A stretch of DNA of 17,618 nt from Paracoccaceae bacterium (GTDB taxonomy: Bacteria > Pseudomonadota > Alphaproteobacteria > Rhodobacterales > Rhodobacteraceae), in contig JAKITE010000055.1 in assembly GCA_021648225.1 (NCBI GenBank), forward strand, positions 1 through 17,618, in the 5' to 3' direction. Below are positions 1-7,641 of the stretch, piece by piece; within the stretch, counting starts at the first letter, position 1; every line of letters begins with the position of its first letter. A program made the translations under genes and the position numbers. The notes beneath the pieces were generated by a model. That model had not been told where the DNA came from and did no database searches. It saw nothing but the letters and a program-made list of their open reading frames with translations.

Positions 1-299
1 AACATAGTTTTACCCTTTTTTGTTTAGGTCAAATCTATTCCAATTTGACAATTCAAAATTTACCCACGCCGCCAAACTAATCCTAAGCTGGTTACCAAAT
101 GGTTGAGGGGCTTTCAAAATTTGGAGATATATTTCATCAATTTTAATATGTGACGTTACCACAAACTGAAGCAACACAACTCGCCCCACAGCGCCCTGTT
201 TACTTGATCTCAAATGGCATTCCCTCAGCCACACCCACCTCTCCATGGTTCTATAATCACCAGGCAAGGTATCTATAAACCTAGAGGTTATTCATCGCT

Positions 300-315
300 T
301 GATCCGCAAGGATCA
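300..315. repeat. Perfect hairpin with GCAA (GNRA) tetraloop
   Basis: TGATCC-GCAA-GGATCA forms a 6-bp stem with no mismatch, closed by a GNRA-class tetraloop when read on the plus strand. There is no T-run behind it, so it is not an obvious intrinsic terminator. It lies just right of the near-palindrome AACCTAGAGGTT (278-289). It may be part of a structured RNA or of an intergenic repeat. Confidence 0.5.
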
Positions 316-386
316 CACTCAAACAGGCGGAAGCGCTCCCGCAGTTCGGCGGCAGCATTGCTGGCGCAATGCACCCCCTCCCTTTG

Positions 387-440
387 GGCTTGGCCTCGCT
401 GCGCTCGGCAAAAGGCCAGCCTGCGGCGCGAGTATTTTTG
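387..440. repeat. Long stem followed by GAGTATTTTTG: candidate intergenic repeat or terminator-like element
   Basis: TGGCCT (391-396) pairs with AGGCCA (413-418), extended by GGC/GCC (387-389 with 419-421) across one bulged T. The sequence GAGTATTTTTG, with five T (435-439), follows about 14 nt after the stem on the plus strand. The T-run is too far from the stem for a textbook terminator. The element sits just beyond the stop codon of the minus-strand HAD gene. From memory, similar blocks ending in GTATTTTTG recur between genes in Rhodobacterales genomes; only one copy is in this window, so this cannot be tested here. Confidence 0.35.
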
Positions 441-457
441 CAACAAAGAAACAGGGC

Positions 458-1111
458 CTAGGCAATAAGCCCCACGGACCGCGCACCGCTTAGCAGCGAG
501 GGCGCAATCACATGGCCAAGCGCCACCGTTTCGGGGGATGGCTGGACAAGATCGGGGATTTGAACCGCTTTGCCTTTTGACCGCACAGCCGCCAGCACGC
601 CCATATCGCTATCTTCAAAAATAAAACAATCGCTTGGCTGTTTGCCCAGCCTGTTTGCCGCCATATGGTAAATCTCCGGGCTTGGTTTACCATTGGTTAC
701 CTGATCACCGCCAATAACCGCTTCAAAAAAGCCGAATATCCCTGCACGTTGCAAATGGTCAACCGCCTTTGTGGTTTCTGTCGAGGTCGCCACAACCATT
801 CTTGTGCCATGCTGTTTCAACATCTCCAGAAACGCCGGAACACCGGCGACAACCGGTATTCGGGATTTCAGGTTTTGGTTCACTCCATGTTCCCAAGCTG
901 CAAAAAATGTGTCGTAATCGGCCCGGCCATCCAGCCCGTTTTCAATAATCGCCTGCGATTCTTCGGTTCGCAAACCAATGGTGGCGCAATATGTATCCGA
1001 AAGATCAGCTATGCCAAACCCGACCCCTATTTCGTTAAACACCGCCAGATAGACCCGCTCCGTATCCAGCAGCAAACCGTCCATATCAAATAAAACCGAA
1101 TTACCGCGCAT
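458..1111 (-). CDS. HAD-superfamily hydrolase, subfamily IA (beta-phosphoglucomutase/phosphatase-like)
   Basis: The predicted 217-residue cytosolic protein has all four HAD motifs: the nucleophile motif FDMDGLLLDTE with D9 and D11, VVATST (T109/S110) as motif II, K142 in GKPSPEIY as motif III, and FEDSDMG (E166, D167, D169) binding Mg. The helical cap between residues 15 and 85 fits subfamily IA, the group of phosphoglycolate phosphatase and beta-phosphoglucomutase. Such enzymes hydrolyse or transfer a phosphate through an aspartyl-phosphate; the substrate cannot be read from the sequence. The frame stays open upstream to 1216, but the ATG at 1111 is chosen because the family begins a few residues before FDMDG and a G-rich stretch (GAGGGGCGGGAA) precedes it. 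The gene diverges from the fur-like gene over about 160 nt, and structured gene-free DNA lies beyond its stop. Confidence 0.85.
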   Translation of the reverse strand: MRGNSVLFDMDGLLLDTERVYLAVFNEIGVGFGIADLSDTYCATIGLRTEESQAIIENGLDGRADYDTFFAAWEHGVNQNLKSRIPVVAGVPAFLEMLKQHGTRMVVATSTETTKAVDHLQRAGIFGFFEAVIGGDQVTNGKPSPEIYHMAANRLGKQPSDCFIFEDSDMGVLAAVRSKGKAVQIPDLVQPSPETVALGHVIAPSLLSGARSVGLIA

Positions 1112-1273
1112 ATTGTTTTCCCGCCCCTCAAAACTTTGCCGCGAAACTGACCGCAACTGCGCCAATTTGCAACATAAGGTTATATCGACAATATCCCGGC
1201 CACCGCAATAATTCACGGTTCCCCCGCTGCATCATCCGCGCTATAACCAAACCCCAACCAGATAAAGGCCGTT

Positions 1274-1699
1274 ATGACCACCAAAACCATCTTGCAACGT
1301 TGTGAAAAAGCCGGCCTGCGCATGACCGGCCAGCGCCGTGTGATTGCCGAAGTGCTGGAGGGCTGGTTTGACCACCCAGATGTTGAGGAAATATATAAAC
1401 GCGCCAGCAAGGTAGACCCGAAAATCAGCCTCGCCACCGTGTATCGCACCGTCAAATTGTTCGAGGAAACCAATATTCTGGAGCGCCACGAATTTGGCGA
1501 TGGCCGCAGCCGTTATGAGGACGCAGAGCGCGACCACCACGACCACCTGTTCAACGTGCAAACCGGCGAGGTCATCGAATTTGTTGACCCCGAAATCGAA
1601 GTGCTTCAGGAAAAAATTGCTGCCAAGCTGGGCTATAGGTTATTGGGCCATAAAATGGAGCTTTACGCCGTGCCGATCTCTGATAAAGAGGAAAGTTGA
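1274..1699 (+). CDS. Fur-family metal-responsive repressor (Mur/Fur type)
   Basis: The 141-residue product matches the Fur family over its whole length. A winged-helix DNA-binding half (about 8-82) contains GLRMTGQRRVI, HPDVEEIY and the recognition helix ISLATVYRTVKLFEE. A metal-binding dimerisation half (about 83-135) contains HHDH (88-91), E102 and H126. No CxxC structural zinc site is present; cysteine occurs only at residue 10. This pattern fits alphaproteobacterial Fur/Mur proteins, which in the rhizobia respond to manganese, and is unlike Irr. Whether this copy senses Fe or Mn is inference. AAAGG five bases before the ATG supports the start. The EamA transporter gene begins 19 nt downstream and is probably co-transcribed. 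The divergent spacer (1112-1273) must hold promoters for this gene and the HAD gene; I could not pick a convincing Fur/Mur box there. Confidence 0.9.
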   Translation: MTTKTILQRCEKAGLRMTGQRRVIAEVLEGWFDHPDVEEIYKRASKVDPKISLATVYRTVKLFEETNILERHEFGDGRSRYEDAERDHHDHLFNVQTGEVIEFVDPEIEVLQEKIAAKLGYRLLGHKMELYAVPISDKEES

Positions 1700-1718
1700 C
1701 CCTATAAAGTCGACTATT

Positions 1719-2609
1719 ATGAAAATTACCCGTTCCGAAAACCTGACAGGGATCATTTTAATGACCCTGTCGATGCTTGGCTTTGCCATTGCCGACACCT
1801 TTATCAAAAAACTGAACGGCGCGGTGCCGGTGGGCCAGTTGCTGATGCTGATCGGCGCGGGCGGCGGCGTTGTGTTTGCCCTGCTTGCCAAAAAGCAAAA
1901 CCACAGGCTGATCAGCCCCGCCTTGAAAAACCGCTCGGTGCAAATGCGCGCCTTTGGCGAAATCATCGGCACCATCGGTTTTGTTACCGCCCTGACCTTA
2001 ACCACCATTTCGGGGGTTTCGGCAATTTTGCAAGTTACGCCGCTGATCATCACCCTTGGCGCGGTGCTGTTTTTGCGCGAAAAAGTCGGCATTTACCGCT
2101 GGTCGGCCATTCTGGTCGGCTTTGGTGGCATGTTGCTGATTCTGCGCCCGGGTTCCGAGGCGTTTGACCCCAATATGATTTTTGCCGTGGTTGGCGTTAT
2201 CGGCCTGGCAATCCGCGATCTTGCCACCCGCACCGCACCGCGCGGCATTCCGTCAGTGGTGCTGGCCTGTTACGGGTTTACCATATTGGTGCCCACCGGC
2301 GCGGTAATGATGCTGGTTACCGGCCAGATGGTTTGGCCGGACCTTGGCAGTTGGGCCTTGTTGCTGGGCATCACTATTTTTGATGTGCTTGGCTATTTTG
2401 CCATTACACTGGCGATGCGTATGGGGGATGTTTCGGTCATCACGCCCTATCGGTATACCCGCCTGCTTTTTGCCATTGTCATCGGTGTTTTGATTTTTGA
2501 CGAGGTAATAGACATCTGGATGATTGCCGGTTCGCTGATTATTCTTGCCTCGGGCCTGTTTACAATTTACCGCGAAGCCCGTGTCGGGCAAAATAGTCAC
2601 ACAAAATAA
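1719..2609 (+). CDS. EamA/DMT-superfamily membrane transporter
   Basis: The 296-residue protein is very hydrophobic and reads as about ten membrane helices, the usual architecture of two tandem EamA domains (roughly residues 10-140 and 150-285). The second half carries the family-like stretch TPYRYTRLLFAIVIGVLIFDE near the end. The family exports or imports small metabolites such as amino acids, nucleotides or S-adenosylmethionine; the substrate cannot be deduced. The same frame is open back to 1494 inside the fur-like gene, but that extension is low-complexity and not membrane-like. The ATG at 1719 is therefore preferred, although no strong ribosome binding site precedes it. It starts 19 nt after the fur-like stop, so translational or transcriptional coupling to the regulator is likely, which raises the unproven idea of a metal-linked role. 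Confidence 0.82.
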   Translation: MKITRSENLTGIILMTLSMLGFAIADTFIKKLNGAVPVGQLLMLIGAGGGVVFALLAKKQNHRLISPALKNRSVQMRAFGEIIGTIGFVTALTLTTISGVSAILQVTPLIITLGAVLFLREKVGIYRWSAILVGFGGMLLILRPGSEAFDPNMIFAVVGVIGLAIRDLATRTAPRGIPSVVLACYGFTILVPTGAVMMLVTGQMVWPDLGSWALLLGITIFDVLGYFAITLAMRMGDVSVITPYRYTRLLFAIVIGVLIFDEVIDIWMIAGSLIILASGLFTIYREARVGQNSHTK

Positions 2610-2682
2610 TAGCCTTTCCTAGCTGCGCCGGTTTCGCTAAACAGCCCCCAAACCCCGCCATTTTGACAGACAGGATACGGTC

Positions 2683-3960
2683 ATGAGCACAATCATAGAC
2701 ATCAACGCCCGCGAAATTCTTGACAGCCGGGGAAACCCCACCATCGAGGTTGACGTTTTTCTTGAAGACGGCTCCATGGGGCGCGCAGCCGTGCCCTCGG
2801 GTGCTTCCACCGGCGCGCACGAGGCCATGGAGCTGCGCGACGGCGACAAAAACCGTTATGCTGGCAAAGGTGTGCTAAAAGCCGTAGATGCGGTAAATGG
2901 CGAAATAGCCGAACAATTGCTGGGTGTCGAGGCCATAGATCAGGTCGGCATTGACCAAATTCTGATTGATCTGGACGGCACCGCCAATAAATCCCGCCTT
3001 GGCGCCAATGCCATTTTAGGCGTGTCGCTGGCTGTGGCAAAAGCCGCCGCTGATTATCTGGGCATGCCGCTATATCGTTATATCGGCGGCACCTCGGCCC
3101 GCACTTTGCCGGTGCCGATGATGAATATCATCAATGGTGGCGAACATGCGGATAACGCCATTGATATTCAGGAATTTATGGTGATGCCGGTGGGCGCAGA
3201 AAGCCTGTCGGATGCGGTGCGTATCGGTGCGGAAATTTTTCACACCCTTAAGGCTGAATTATCCGCCGCGGGCCATAATACAGGTATCGGCGACGAGGGC
3301 GGCTTTGCGCCTGATCTAAAATCAACAAGTGATGCGCTTGATTTCATTATGAAATCCATTGAAAAAGCAGGCTATACGCCCGGCAAAGATGTATATCTGG
3401 CGCTGGATTGCGCCGCGTCGGAATATTTCAAAGACGGCGTTTATGACATGAAAGGCGAAGGCAAAAAGCTGAATTCAGCTGAAAATGCCGCCTATCTGGC
3501 AGCACTGGTAGATGCCTATCCGATCATCTCGATCGAAGACGGCATGGACGAGGACGATTGGGCGGGCTGGAAACTGCTGAATGATCTGATCGGAGATCGC
3601 TGCCAACTGGTTGGTGATGATCTGTTTGTCACCAATACCACACGCCTTGCGCGCGGCATTGAGGAAGGCTCCGCCAATTCCATCCTGATCAAGGTTAACC
3701 AGATCGGCACCCTGACCGAAACCCTGAACGCGGTTGATATGGCGCATCGTAACCGCATGACCAGTGTGATGTCGCACAGATCAGGCGAGACCGAAGACAC
3801 CACCATTGCCGATCTGGCTGTGGCAACCAATTGCGGCCAGATCAAAACCGGCTCGCTGTCGCGTTCAGACCGGCTGGCCAAATATAACCAGCTTATCCGC
3901 ATCGAGGAAGAACTGGGTGAGACCGGCATTTATGCGGGCCGTTCGGTGTTGAAACGCTAA
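2683..3960 (+). CDS. eno: Enolase (phosphopyruvate hydratase)
   Basis: Enolase converts 2-phosphoglycerate to phosphoenolpyruvate in glycolysis and works in reverse in gluconeogenesis; it is a cytosolic Mg-dependent enzyme. The 425-residue length is typical for bacteria. The N-terminal domain shows AREILDSRGNPT and the Mg-loop serine S42 in SGASTG. The barrel domain shows E205 in GDEGGFAP, the Mg ligands D242, E285 (SIEDGMDEDDW) and D312 (GDDLFVTN), the catalytic lysine K337 (ILIKVNQIGTLTET), SHRSGETEDT (364-373) and K388 (IKTGSLSRSDR). All key residues are present. ACAGGAT upstream of the ATG serves as ribosome binding site. The 73-nt gap after the EamA gene contains no obvious terminator. 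No other glycolytic gene adjoins it. Confidence 0.98.
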   Translation: MSTIIDINAREILDSRGNPTIEVDVFLEDGSMGRAAVPSGASTGAHEAMELRDGDKNRYAGKGVLKAVDAVNGEIAEQLLGVEAIDQVGIDQILIDLDGTANKSRLGANAILGVSLAVAKAAADYLGMPLYRYIGGTSARTLPVPMMNIINGGEHADNAIDIQEFMVMPVGAESLSDAVRIGAEIFHTLKAELSAAGHNTGIGDEGGFAPDLKSTSDALDFIMKSIEKAGYTPGKDVYLALDCAASEYFKDGVYDMKGEGKKLNSAENAAYLAALVDAYPIISIEDGMDEDDWAGWKLLNDLIGDRCQLVGDDLFVTNTTRLARGIEEGSANSILIKVNQIGTLTETLNAVDMAHRNRMTSVMSHRSGETEDTTIADLAVATNCGQIKTGSLSRSDRLAKYNQLIRIEEELGETGIYAGRSVLKR

Positions 3961-4005
3961 GCATCTCACTTGCTTTTCATTGAAAAATTGGACTAATATT
4001 ACAGA

Positions 4006-4857
4006 ATGCGCATATTCTGGATAGCTTTAGGTGTCTTCGTGGCCTTGTTGGCTGCCGCTTGGCTTATTGCAAATAACAAATTTACCAAGCGCATGGCACA
4101 GGCTGAAACAGTATGGGCAAATATTGCGGCAACGGCCAAACCTGCCGCCCTTACCTATAGCCCTGAGTTGGTTGCCGATTTGCCCGAAATAGCCCAGCGC
4201 TATTTTAATCACTCCATTGCAGTGGGCACCCCCCTGTCAACCACGGTCGAGCTGCAAATGTATGGTGAATTTCGACTTGGTGAAAAAGACAATTATAAAC
4301 GTTTTGATATGCAAGCCCGGCAAATACTATCCCCACCAAACGAATTTGTATGGATTGCAGATATGAAATCCGGCCCGGTTCGGGTCAATGGATCAGACAG
4401 TTTTTCCCAAGGCCAAGGCTGGGTCCGGTTTTGGATGTTTCGCGCGATACCATTGGTTCAGGCCACCGGTAACCCGGATTTGGACCGCGCCGGTGCCGCC
4501 CGACCATTAGTTGAGGCGGTTTGGGTGCCTGCCTCGCTTTTACCCCAGAACGGAGCGCAGTGGGAGCAATTGGATATGACCCGCGCCAAAGTATCTTTTG
4601 GCAGTGAAAATGCCCAGCAAGAAATGATTCTCACCATCAACCAGCAGGGCCGCCCTGTATCTGTCACCACCCAAAGGTGGAGCGATGTAAACCCTGAAAA
4701 GACCTATCAATACACTAGCTTTGGCGGAACAATGCAAGAAGAGACCCAGTTTGGCGGCTTTACCATTCCCAGCCTAGTTCATGTCGGGTATCATTTTGGT
4801 AGCGACAATTATTTTCCGTTTTTTATCGGAAATATCAGCGATGCCAAATTTTACTAA
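4006..4857 (+). CDS. Membrane-anchored DUF6544-like protein of unknown function
   Basis: The 283-residue protein starts with one hydrophobic segment (about residues 4-22, FWIALGVFVALLAAAWLIA), a membrane anchor or uncleaved signal. A soluble domain follows with repeated beta-strand-like stretches. Recognisable parts are LPEIAQRYFNHSIA (about 60-73), FRLG, the F/W-rich block FVWIADM, the DRAGAARPLVEAVWVPASLLP block and a C-terminal FGGFTIPSLVHVGYHFGSD. From memory this resembles the DUF6544 family; its biochemical role is unknown to me. The start has no good ribosome binding site, but the hydrophobic N-terminus fits it. It follows eno by 45 nt with no clear terminator between, and the cupin gene follows closely, so the three may share a transcript. 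Confidence 0.7.
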   Translation: MRIFWIALGVFVALLAAAWLIANNKFTKRMAQAETVWANIAATAKPAALTYSPELVADLPEIAQRYFNHSIAVGTPLSTTVELQMYGEFRLGEKDNYKRFDMQARQILSPPNEFVWIADMKSGPVRVNGSDSFSQGQGWVRFWMFRAIPLVQATGNPDLDRAGAARPLVEAVWVPASLLPQNGAQWEQLDMTRAKVSFGSENAQQEMILTINQQGRPVSVTTQRWSDVNPEKTYQYTSFGGTMQEETQFGGFTIPSLVHVGYHFGSDNYFPFFIGNISDAKFY

Positions 4858-4888
4858 AGCCAGCCAACTTACCACAAGTTCGATATTT

Positions 4889-5317
4889 ATGACCCAAAAT
4901 GCTAAAACAATCATCGCATTGCTCAACCTTTCCCCCCACCCCGAGGGCGGTTGGTATCGCCAGACATGGATTGCCGACGCGAATGGTGCACGCCCGTCAG
5001 GCAGCGCCATTTATTACCTGCTGGAGGCAGGCCAAAAATCCCATTGGCACCGGATTGATTCAACCGAAATCTGGTATTTTAATGCTGGCGCGCCGCTAAC
5101 TCTGTCGCTGGCCCAAACCAATGCCGGACCGGCGCGTGAAATCACCCTTGGCCCCGATATTCTGGCAGGCCACCACGCCCATCATATTGTGCCAATCCAG
5201 ACATGGCAGGCAGCCCGCAGCACCGGAGACTGGAGCCTTGTTAGCTGCTCGGTCTCGCCTGCATTTGATTTCTCGGGGTTTCACATGGCCCCGCCAAATT
5301 GGCACCCGGGGGATTGA
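4889..5317 (+). CDS. DUF985/cupin-5 family protein
   Basis: The 142-residue protein carries the markers of the DUF985 cupin family: the opening LNLSPHPEGGWYRQTW (about 12-27), SHWHRIDSTEIWYFNAGAPL, an ILAGHHAHHIVP stretch and a C-terminal WSLVSCSVSPAFDFSGFHM. The several histidines suggest a bound metal or sugar-like ligand; the reaction is not established. Earlier in-frame starts exist at 4841 and 4781. The 4841 start would overlap the preceding gene by 17 nt. The ATG at 4889 is chosen because family members normally begin about ten residues before the PHPEGGW motif, though neither site has a clear ribosome binding site. The ThiE-like gene follows after 42 nt. Confidence 0.8.
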   Translation: MTQNAKTIIALLNLSPHPEGGWYRQTWIADANGARPSGSAIYYLLEAGQKSHWHRIDSTEIWYFNAGAPLTLSLAQTNAGPAREITLGPDILAGHHAHHIVPIQTWQAARSTGDWSLVSCSVSPAFDFSGFHMAPPNWHPGD

Positions 5318-5359
5318 TCCCGCGCCAACAGGCAGCTAAACACCCCAAAAGGAAATCCC

Positions 5360-5971
5360 ATGACCGACAAAGCCCAGATTTATCTGCAAACCCCCGAACA
5401 GTTTGACCTCGCAGATTTTGCGCCGGTTTTAACCCGCATTCTGGATACCACCCCGATTGCCTGTTTGCGGATTTCCATGGCAACAAACGATGCCAAAACC
5501 CTTGGCTGCGCGGCGGATGCTTTGCGCGAAATATGCCATGCCCGCGATGTGGCGATTGTTATTGATGACCATTTTCGTATGGTCGAAACCCACGGATTGG
5601 ACGGCGTGCATCTAACCGACAGTAACCGAACCATCCGCGAGGCCCGCAAGCAGCTTGGCAAAGATGCCATCATCGGCGTTTATTGTGGCGGGTCGCGCCA
5701 TGCAGGCATGACAGCCGCTGAAATCGGGGTTGATTATGTCAGCTTTGGCCCGCTGAAAGATTCCGGTCTGGGCGATGGGTCAATCGCCCCCCCTGATCTG
5801 TTTCAATGGTGGTCCGAAATGATCGAAGTGCCGGTTGTGGCCGAGGGCGGCATTAACGAAACCACCCTGCCCAGCATCAAGGATTTTGCCGATTTCATTT
5901 GCCTCGGGCCAGAATTATGGGCCAGCGATGACCCCGCTGCCAGCCTTGCAGCCATTATAAAATCGCTTTAG
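5360..5971 (+). CDS. ThiE-like (thiamine phosphate synthase superfamily) TIM-barrel protein
   Basis: The 203-residue protein has the beta/alpha-barrel pattern of thiamine phosphate synthase: IDD (68-70) followed by HGLDGVHLTD (78-87), IIGVYCGGSRHAG (104-116), GVDYVSFGPL (123-132) and VVAEGGIN (159-166). In true ThiE the loop after GPxF holds a TPTK-type phosphate-binding motif; here it reads KDSGLGDG, so the enzyme may not join the pyrimidine and thiazole phosphates. It could be a ThiE/TenI-type relative with another job. AAGGAA seven bases before the ATG supports the start. It is not next to thiC, thiG or thiD. Its stop overlaps the convergent olsA stop by 4 nt (TTAG shared by the two strands). 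Confidence 0.75.
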   Translation: MTDKAQIYLQTPEQFDLADFAPVLTRILDTTPIACLRISMATNDAKTLGCAADALREICHARDVAIVIDDHFRMVETHGLDGVHLTDSNRTIREARKQLGKDAIIGVYCGGSRHAGMTAAEIGVDYVSFGPLKDSGLGDGSIAPPDLFQWWSEMIEVPVVAEGGINETTLPSIKDFADFICLGPELWASDDPAASLAAIIKSL

Positions 5972-6792
5972 ATCGCCGCCAGCAGGTTTTTCTGCACCCC
6001 TGCCCGCACCAGAATCTCGGCATCTTGCGACAGGCGCTTGCGGTCTGCATAATCCGCAGCCTTAAGCGGTGGATGATAGGTCACCACAACTTTGCCACCG
6101 CGCGACAGCCCGAAAATCACTTTGGCATGGGCAAAAAATTCCATATCCCCCCACCAGCCATAAAATTCGGCAGGCCGGTTTTCGGGGGCAATATAGGTCA
6201 CGCTAACCGGCTGCACCCAGACCGAATCGCGCAGTTCCGGCGTATGGAAAACGCTGAACAGCGATGATTTGAACGGCAATACCCGTTGGCCATCGGTACT
6301 GGTGCCCTCGGGGAAAAAGCACAGCTTGTCGCCCCCCTTGATTCGCACCGCCATTGCCGCTTGCTGGCGTTTGGCTTCGGTTGGCTTTCGCACAATAAAC
6401 ACCGTGCCGGATGCGCGCGCCATAAAGCCGATGCCGGGCCATTTGGCCACCTCGGATTTGGAAACAAAATGAATATGCGCGGCATTATGCATGGTGAAAA
6501 TATCAATCCAGCTGGCATGATTGGCGACAATCGCGCCGCCATGCTGCATTTCCTTGCCCTGAATTTCCAAAGACAACCCGCAACAAATCCGCCCGCACCA
6601 GCCCCATAACCGCGCAATTTTGCTGCTGATCAGGCTGCCATTATACAGACGCTCGACAAAATAGGCCAAAACCAGCAAGCTAACCAGAATAACCGAGGCA
6701 ATGCCGAAAAACACCGCGCGAATACCAAACCGCCCCCAGCCAATCACGCCAAGTTTTGGGTATTGCGGCGGATTTACTTCGTTCCACGCCAT
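5968..6792 (-). CDS. olsA: 1-acyl-glycerol-phosphate-type acyltransferase, likely lyso-ornithine lipid acyltransferase OlsA
   Basis: The 274-residue protein belongs to the PlsC acyltransferase family. A membrane segment lies at about residues 27-46. The catalytic HX4D motif is NHASWID (H92, D97), and the substrate-binding motif is FFPEGTS (159-165). PlsC family enzymes move an acyl chain from acyl-ACP or acyl-CoA to a lyso-lipid at the membrane. Because olsB lies 3 nt upstream on the same strand, the likely role is the second step of ornithine lipid synthesis, acylating the hydroxyl of lyso-ornithine lipid. The gene could also act on lysophosphatidic acid, as some OlsA proteins do. GGGGGT six bases before the ATG supports the start. 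The 3' end overlaps the ThiE-like gene by 4 nt. Confidence 0.88.
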   Translation of the reverse strand: MAWNEVNPPQYPKLGVIGWGRFGIRAVFFGIASVILVSLLVLAYFVERLYNGSLISSKIARLWGWCGRICCGLSLEIQGKEMQHGGAIVANHASWIDIFTMHNAAHIHFVSKSEVAKWPGIGFMARASGTVFIVRKPTEAKRQQAAMAVRIKGGDKLCFFPEGTSTDGQRVLPFKSSLFSVFHTPELRDSVWVQPVSVTYIAPENRPAEFYGWWGDMEFFAHAKVIFGLSRGGKVVVTYHPPLKAADYADRKRLSQDAEILVRAGVQKNLLAAI

Positions 6793-6795
6793 GTT

Positions 6796-7575
6796 TTACC
6801 CCCGATTCCGCGCGTAAAAATCGCGGTATTTGGTCACCATGCGTTTGGTATCCATAATCAAACATACATCGACTGTGTTAAAATCATGGTCGATAAACGC
6901 GCCATCCCCGACAAACCCGCCCAAGCGCAGATAAGCCTTGATCAGCGACGGAATTTGCCGCAGCGCCGCCTTGCGGTCAATCCGGTCAACCGGCATCTGG
7001 TTCAGGCTGATATAATGCCTGTCCTGCGCCTTCACCCGCAGATCCTCCGGTGCCAGATAATTATGATGCAAATAGGCCATGGCATTTTTCAACGGCGCAA
7101 TATCCGCCCCGTGAAACGACGCAACCCCGAACATAATCTCGATATTGTTCGAGGTCACATAATCACCCAGCCCATCCCAAAGCAAATGCATACCAACCCC
7201 GCCGCGATGCGCACGCGAAATACAGGATCGCCCCAGTTCAACCGATTTACGCGCGCAATTTTCCAGCTTTGAAAGGTCGTATTCCGACGCACCATAAAAC
7301 CCGACCCCTTTGCGGGCCGCATCATCACGCATCAGGCGATAAACCCCGACAACATGGTGGCCAGAATCATCCGGCTCAATGGTTTTATCAATCAGCAAAA
7401 GATGGTCAAAATACGGGTCAAACCGGTCTTGCTCGATCTTTTGCAAATGGTCCTGCTCGCTAACCTGCGCGCCCATTTCCTCAACAAAAACCCGATATCG
7501 CAATTGCTGTGCGGCGCGAATATCCGCATCATTTTTTGCCAGCCTGACCTCAAACCGGTTTGCATCCGTTTTCAT
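6796..7575 (-). CDS. olsB: L-ornithine N-alpha-acyltransferase (acyl-ACP dependent)
   Basis: The 259-residue protein is a GNAT-fold OlsB. This family transfers a 3-hydroxy fatty acid from acyl-ACP to the alpha-amino group of ornithine, the first step to the phosphorus-free membrane lipid ornithine lipid. Recognisable parts are QQLRYRVFVEEMGA (about 23-36), FDPYFDHLLLID, VGVYRLM, the KSVELGRSCISRAHRGG stretch that forms the acyl-donor site, and FGVASFHGAD. It forms a two-gene operon with olsA, 3 nt apart, supporting both calls. The start has only a modest GGA-type ribosome binding site. A 150-nt divergent spacer separates it from chpT. Ornithine lipids often rise under phosphate limitation, but no Pho box was identified here. 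Confidence 0.92.
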   Translation of the reverse strand: MKTDANRFEVRLAKNDADIRAAQQLRYRVFVEEMGAQVSEQDHLQKIEQDRFDPYFDHLLLIDKTIEPDDSGHHVVGVYRLMRDDAARKGVGFYGASEYDLSKLENCARKSVELGRSCISRAHRGGVGMHLLWDGLGDYVTSNNIEIMFGVASFHGADIAPLKNAMAYLHHNYLAPEDLRVKAQDRHYISLNQMPVDRIDRKAALRQIPSLIKAYLRLGGFVGDGAFIDHDFNTVDVCLIMDTKRMVTKYRDFYARNRG

Positions 7576-7641
7576 ATTTTTGTCCGTGGCAAAGGGTGGG
7601 CCAACAGCCCGAATTTGGCCAAATAGCTAACGAAATTAAGG

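Larger units (their letters stand above)
1..457. other. Gene-free left end with several inverted repeats
   Basis: No convincing gene was found in this stretch. An 85-codon open frame on the minus strand (10-267) has no recognisable domain and no good ribosome binding site, and I do not call it. The first 200 bases are visibly A+T-rich. From about 247 onward there is a series of inverted repeats: GGTT/TATA arms at 247-281, AACCT-AG-AGGTT at 278-289, a perfect 6-bp hairpin with a GCAA loop at 300-315, and a long stem at 387-421. This could be a structured non-coding transcript, a set of operator sites or an intergenic repeat; the sequence alone does not decide. It does not show the conserved landmarks I know for RNase P RNA, SRP RNA or tmRNA. 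Confidence 0.6.

Noticed and set aside
10..267. 85-codon open frame on the minus strand at the left end
   Set aside because: No recognisable domain, no good ribosome binding site and no coding-like pattern. It lies in A+T-rich DNA and can arise by chance.
387..440. Intrinsic terminator for the plus strand
   Set aside because: The T-run lies about 14 nt after the stem and no plus-strand gene precedes it in the window, so it is listed as a repeat-like element instead.
665..1093. 142-codon plus-strand frame antisense to the HAD gene
   Set aside because: It is a shadow of a gene with all HAD motifs on the opposite strand and shows no domain of its own.
1112..1216. 35-residue upstream extension of the HAD phosphatase
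   Set aside because: The nucleophile motif is normally within about ten residues of the start, and the extension covers the divergent promoter region.
1494..1718. N-terminal extension of the EamA transporter frame
   Set aside because: It lies inside the fur-like gene in another frame, is Thr/Ser-rich and polar, and would give a non-family N-terminus. The ATG at 1719 gives a normal-length protein.
4781..4888. Longer starts for the DUF985 cupin gene
   Set aside because: They would overlap the preceding gene and add residues not seen before the PHPEGGW motif in the family. The 4841 start cannot be fully excluded.
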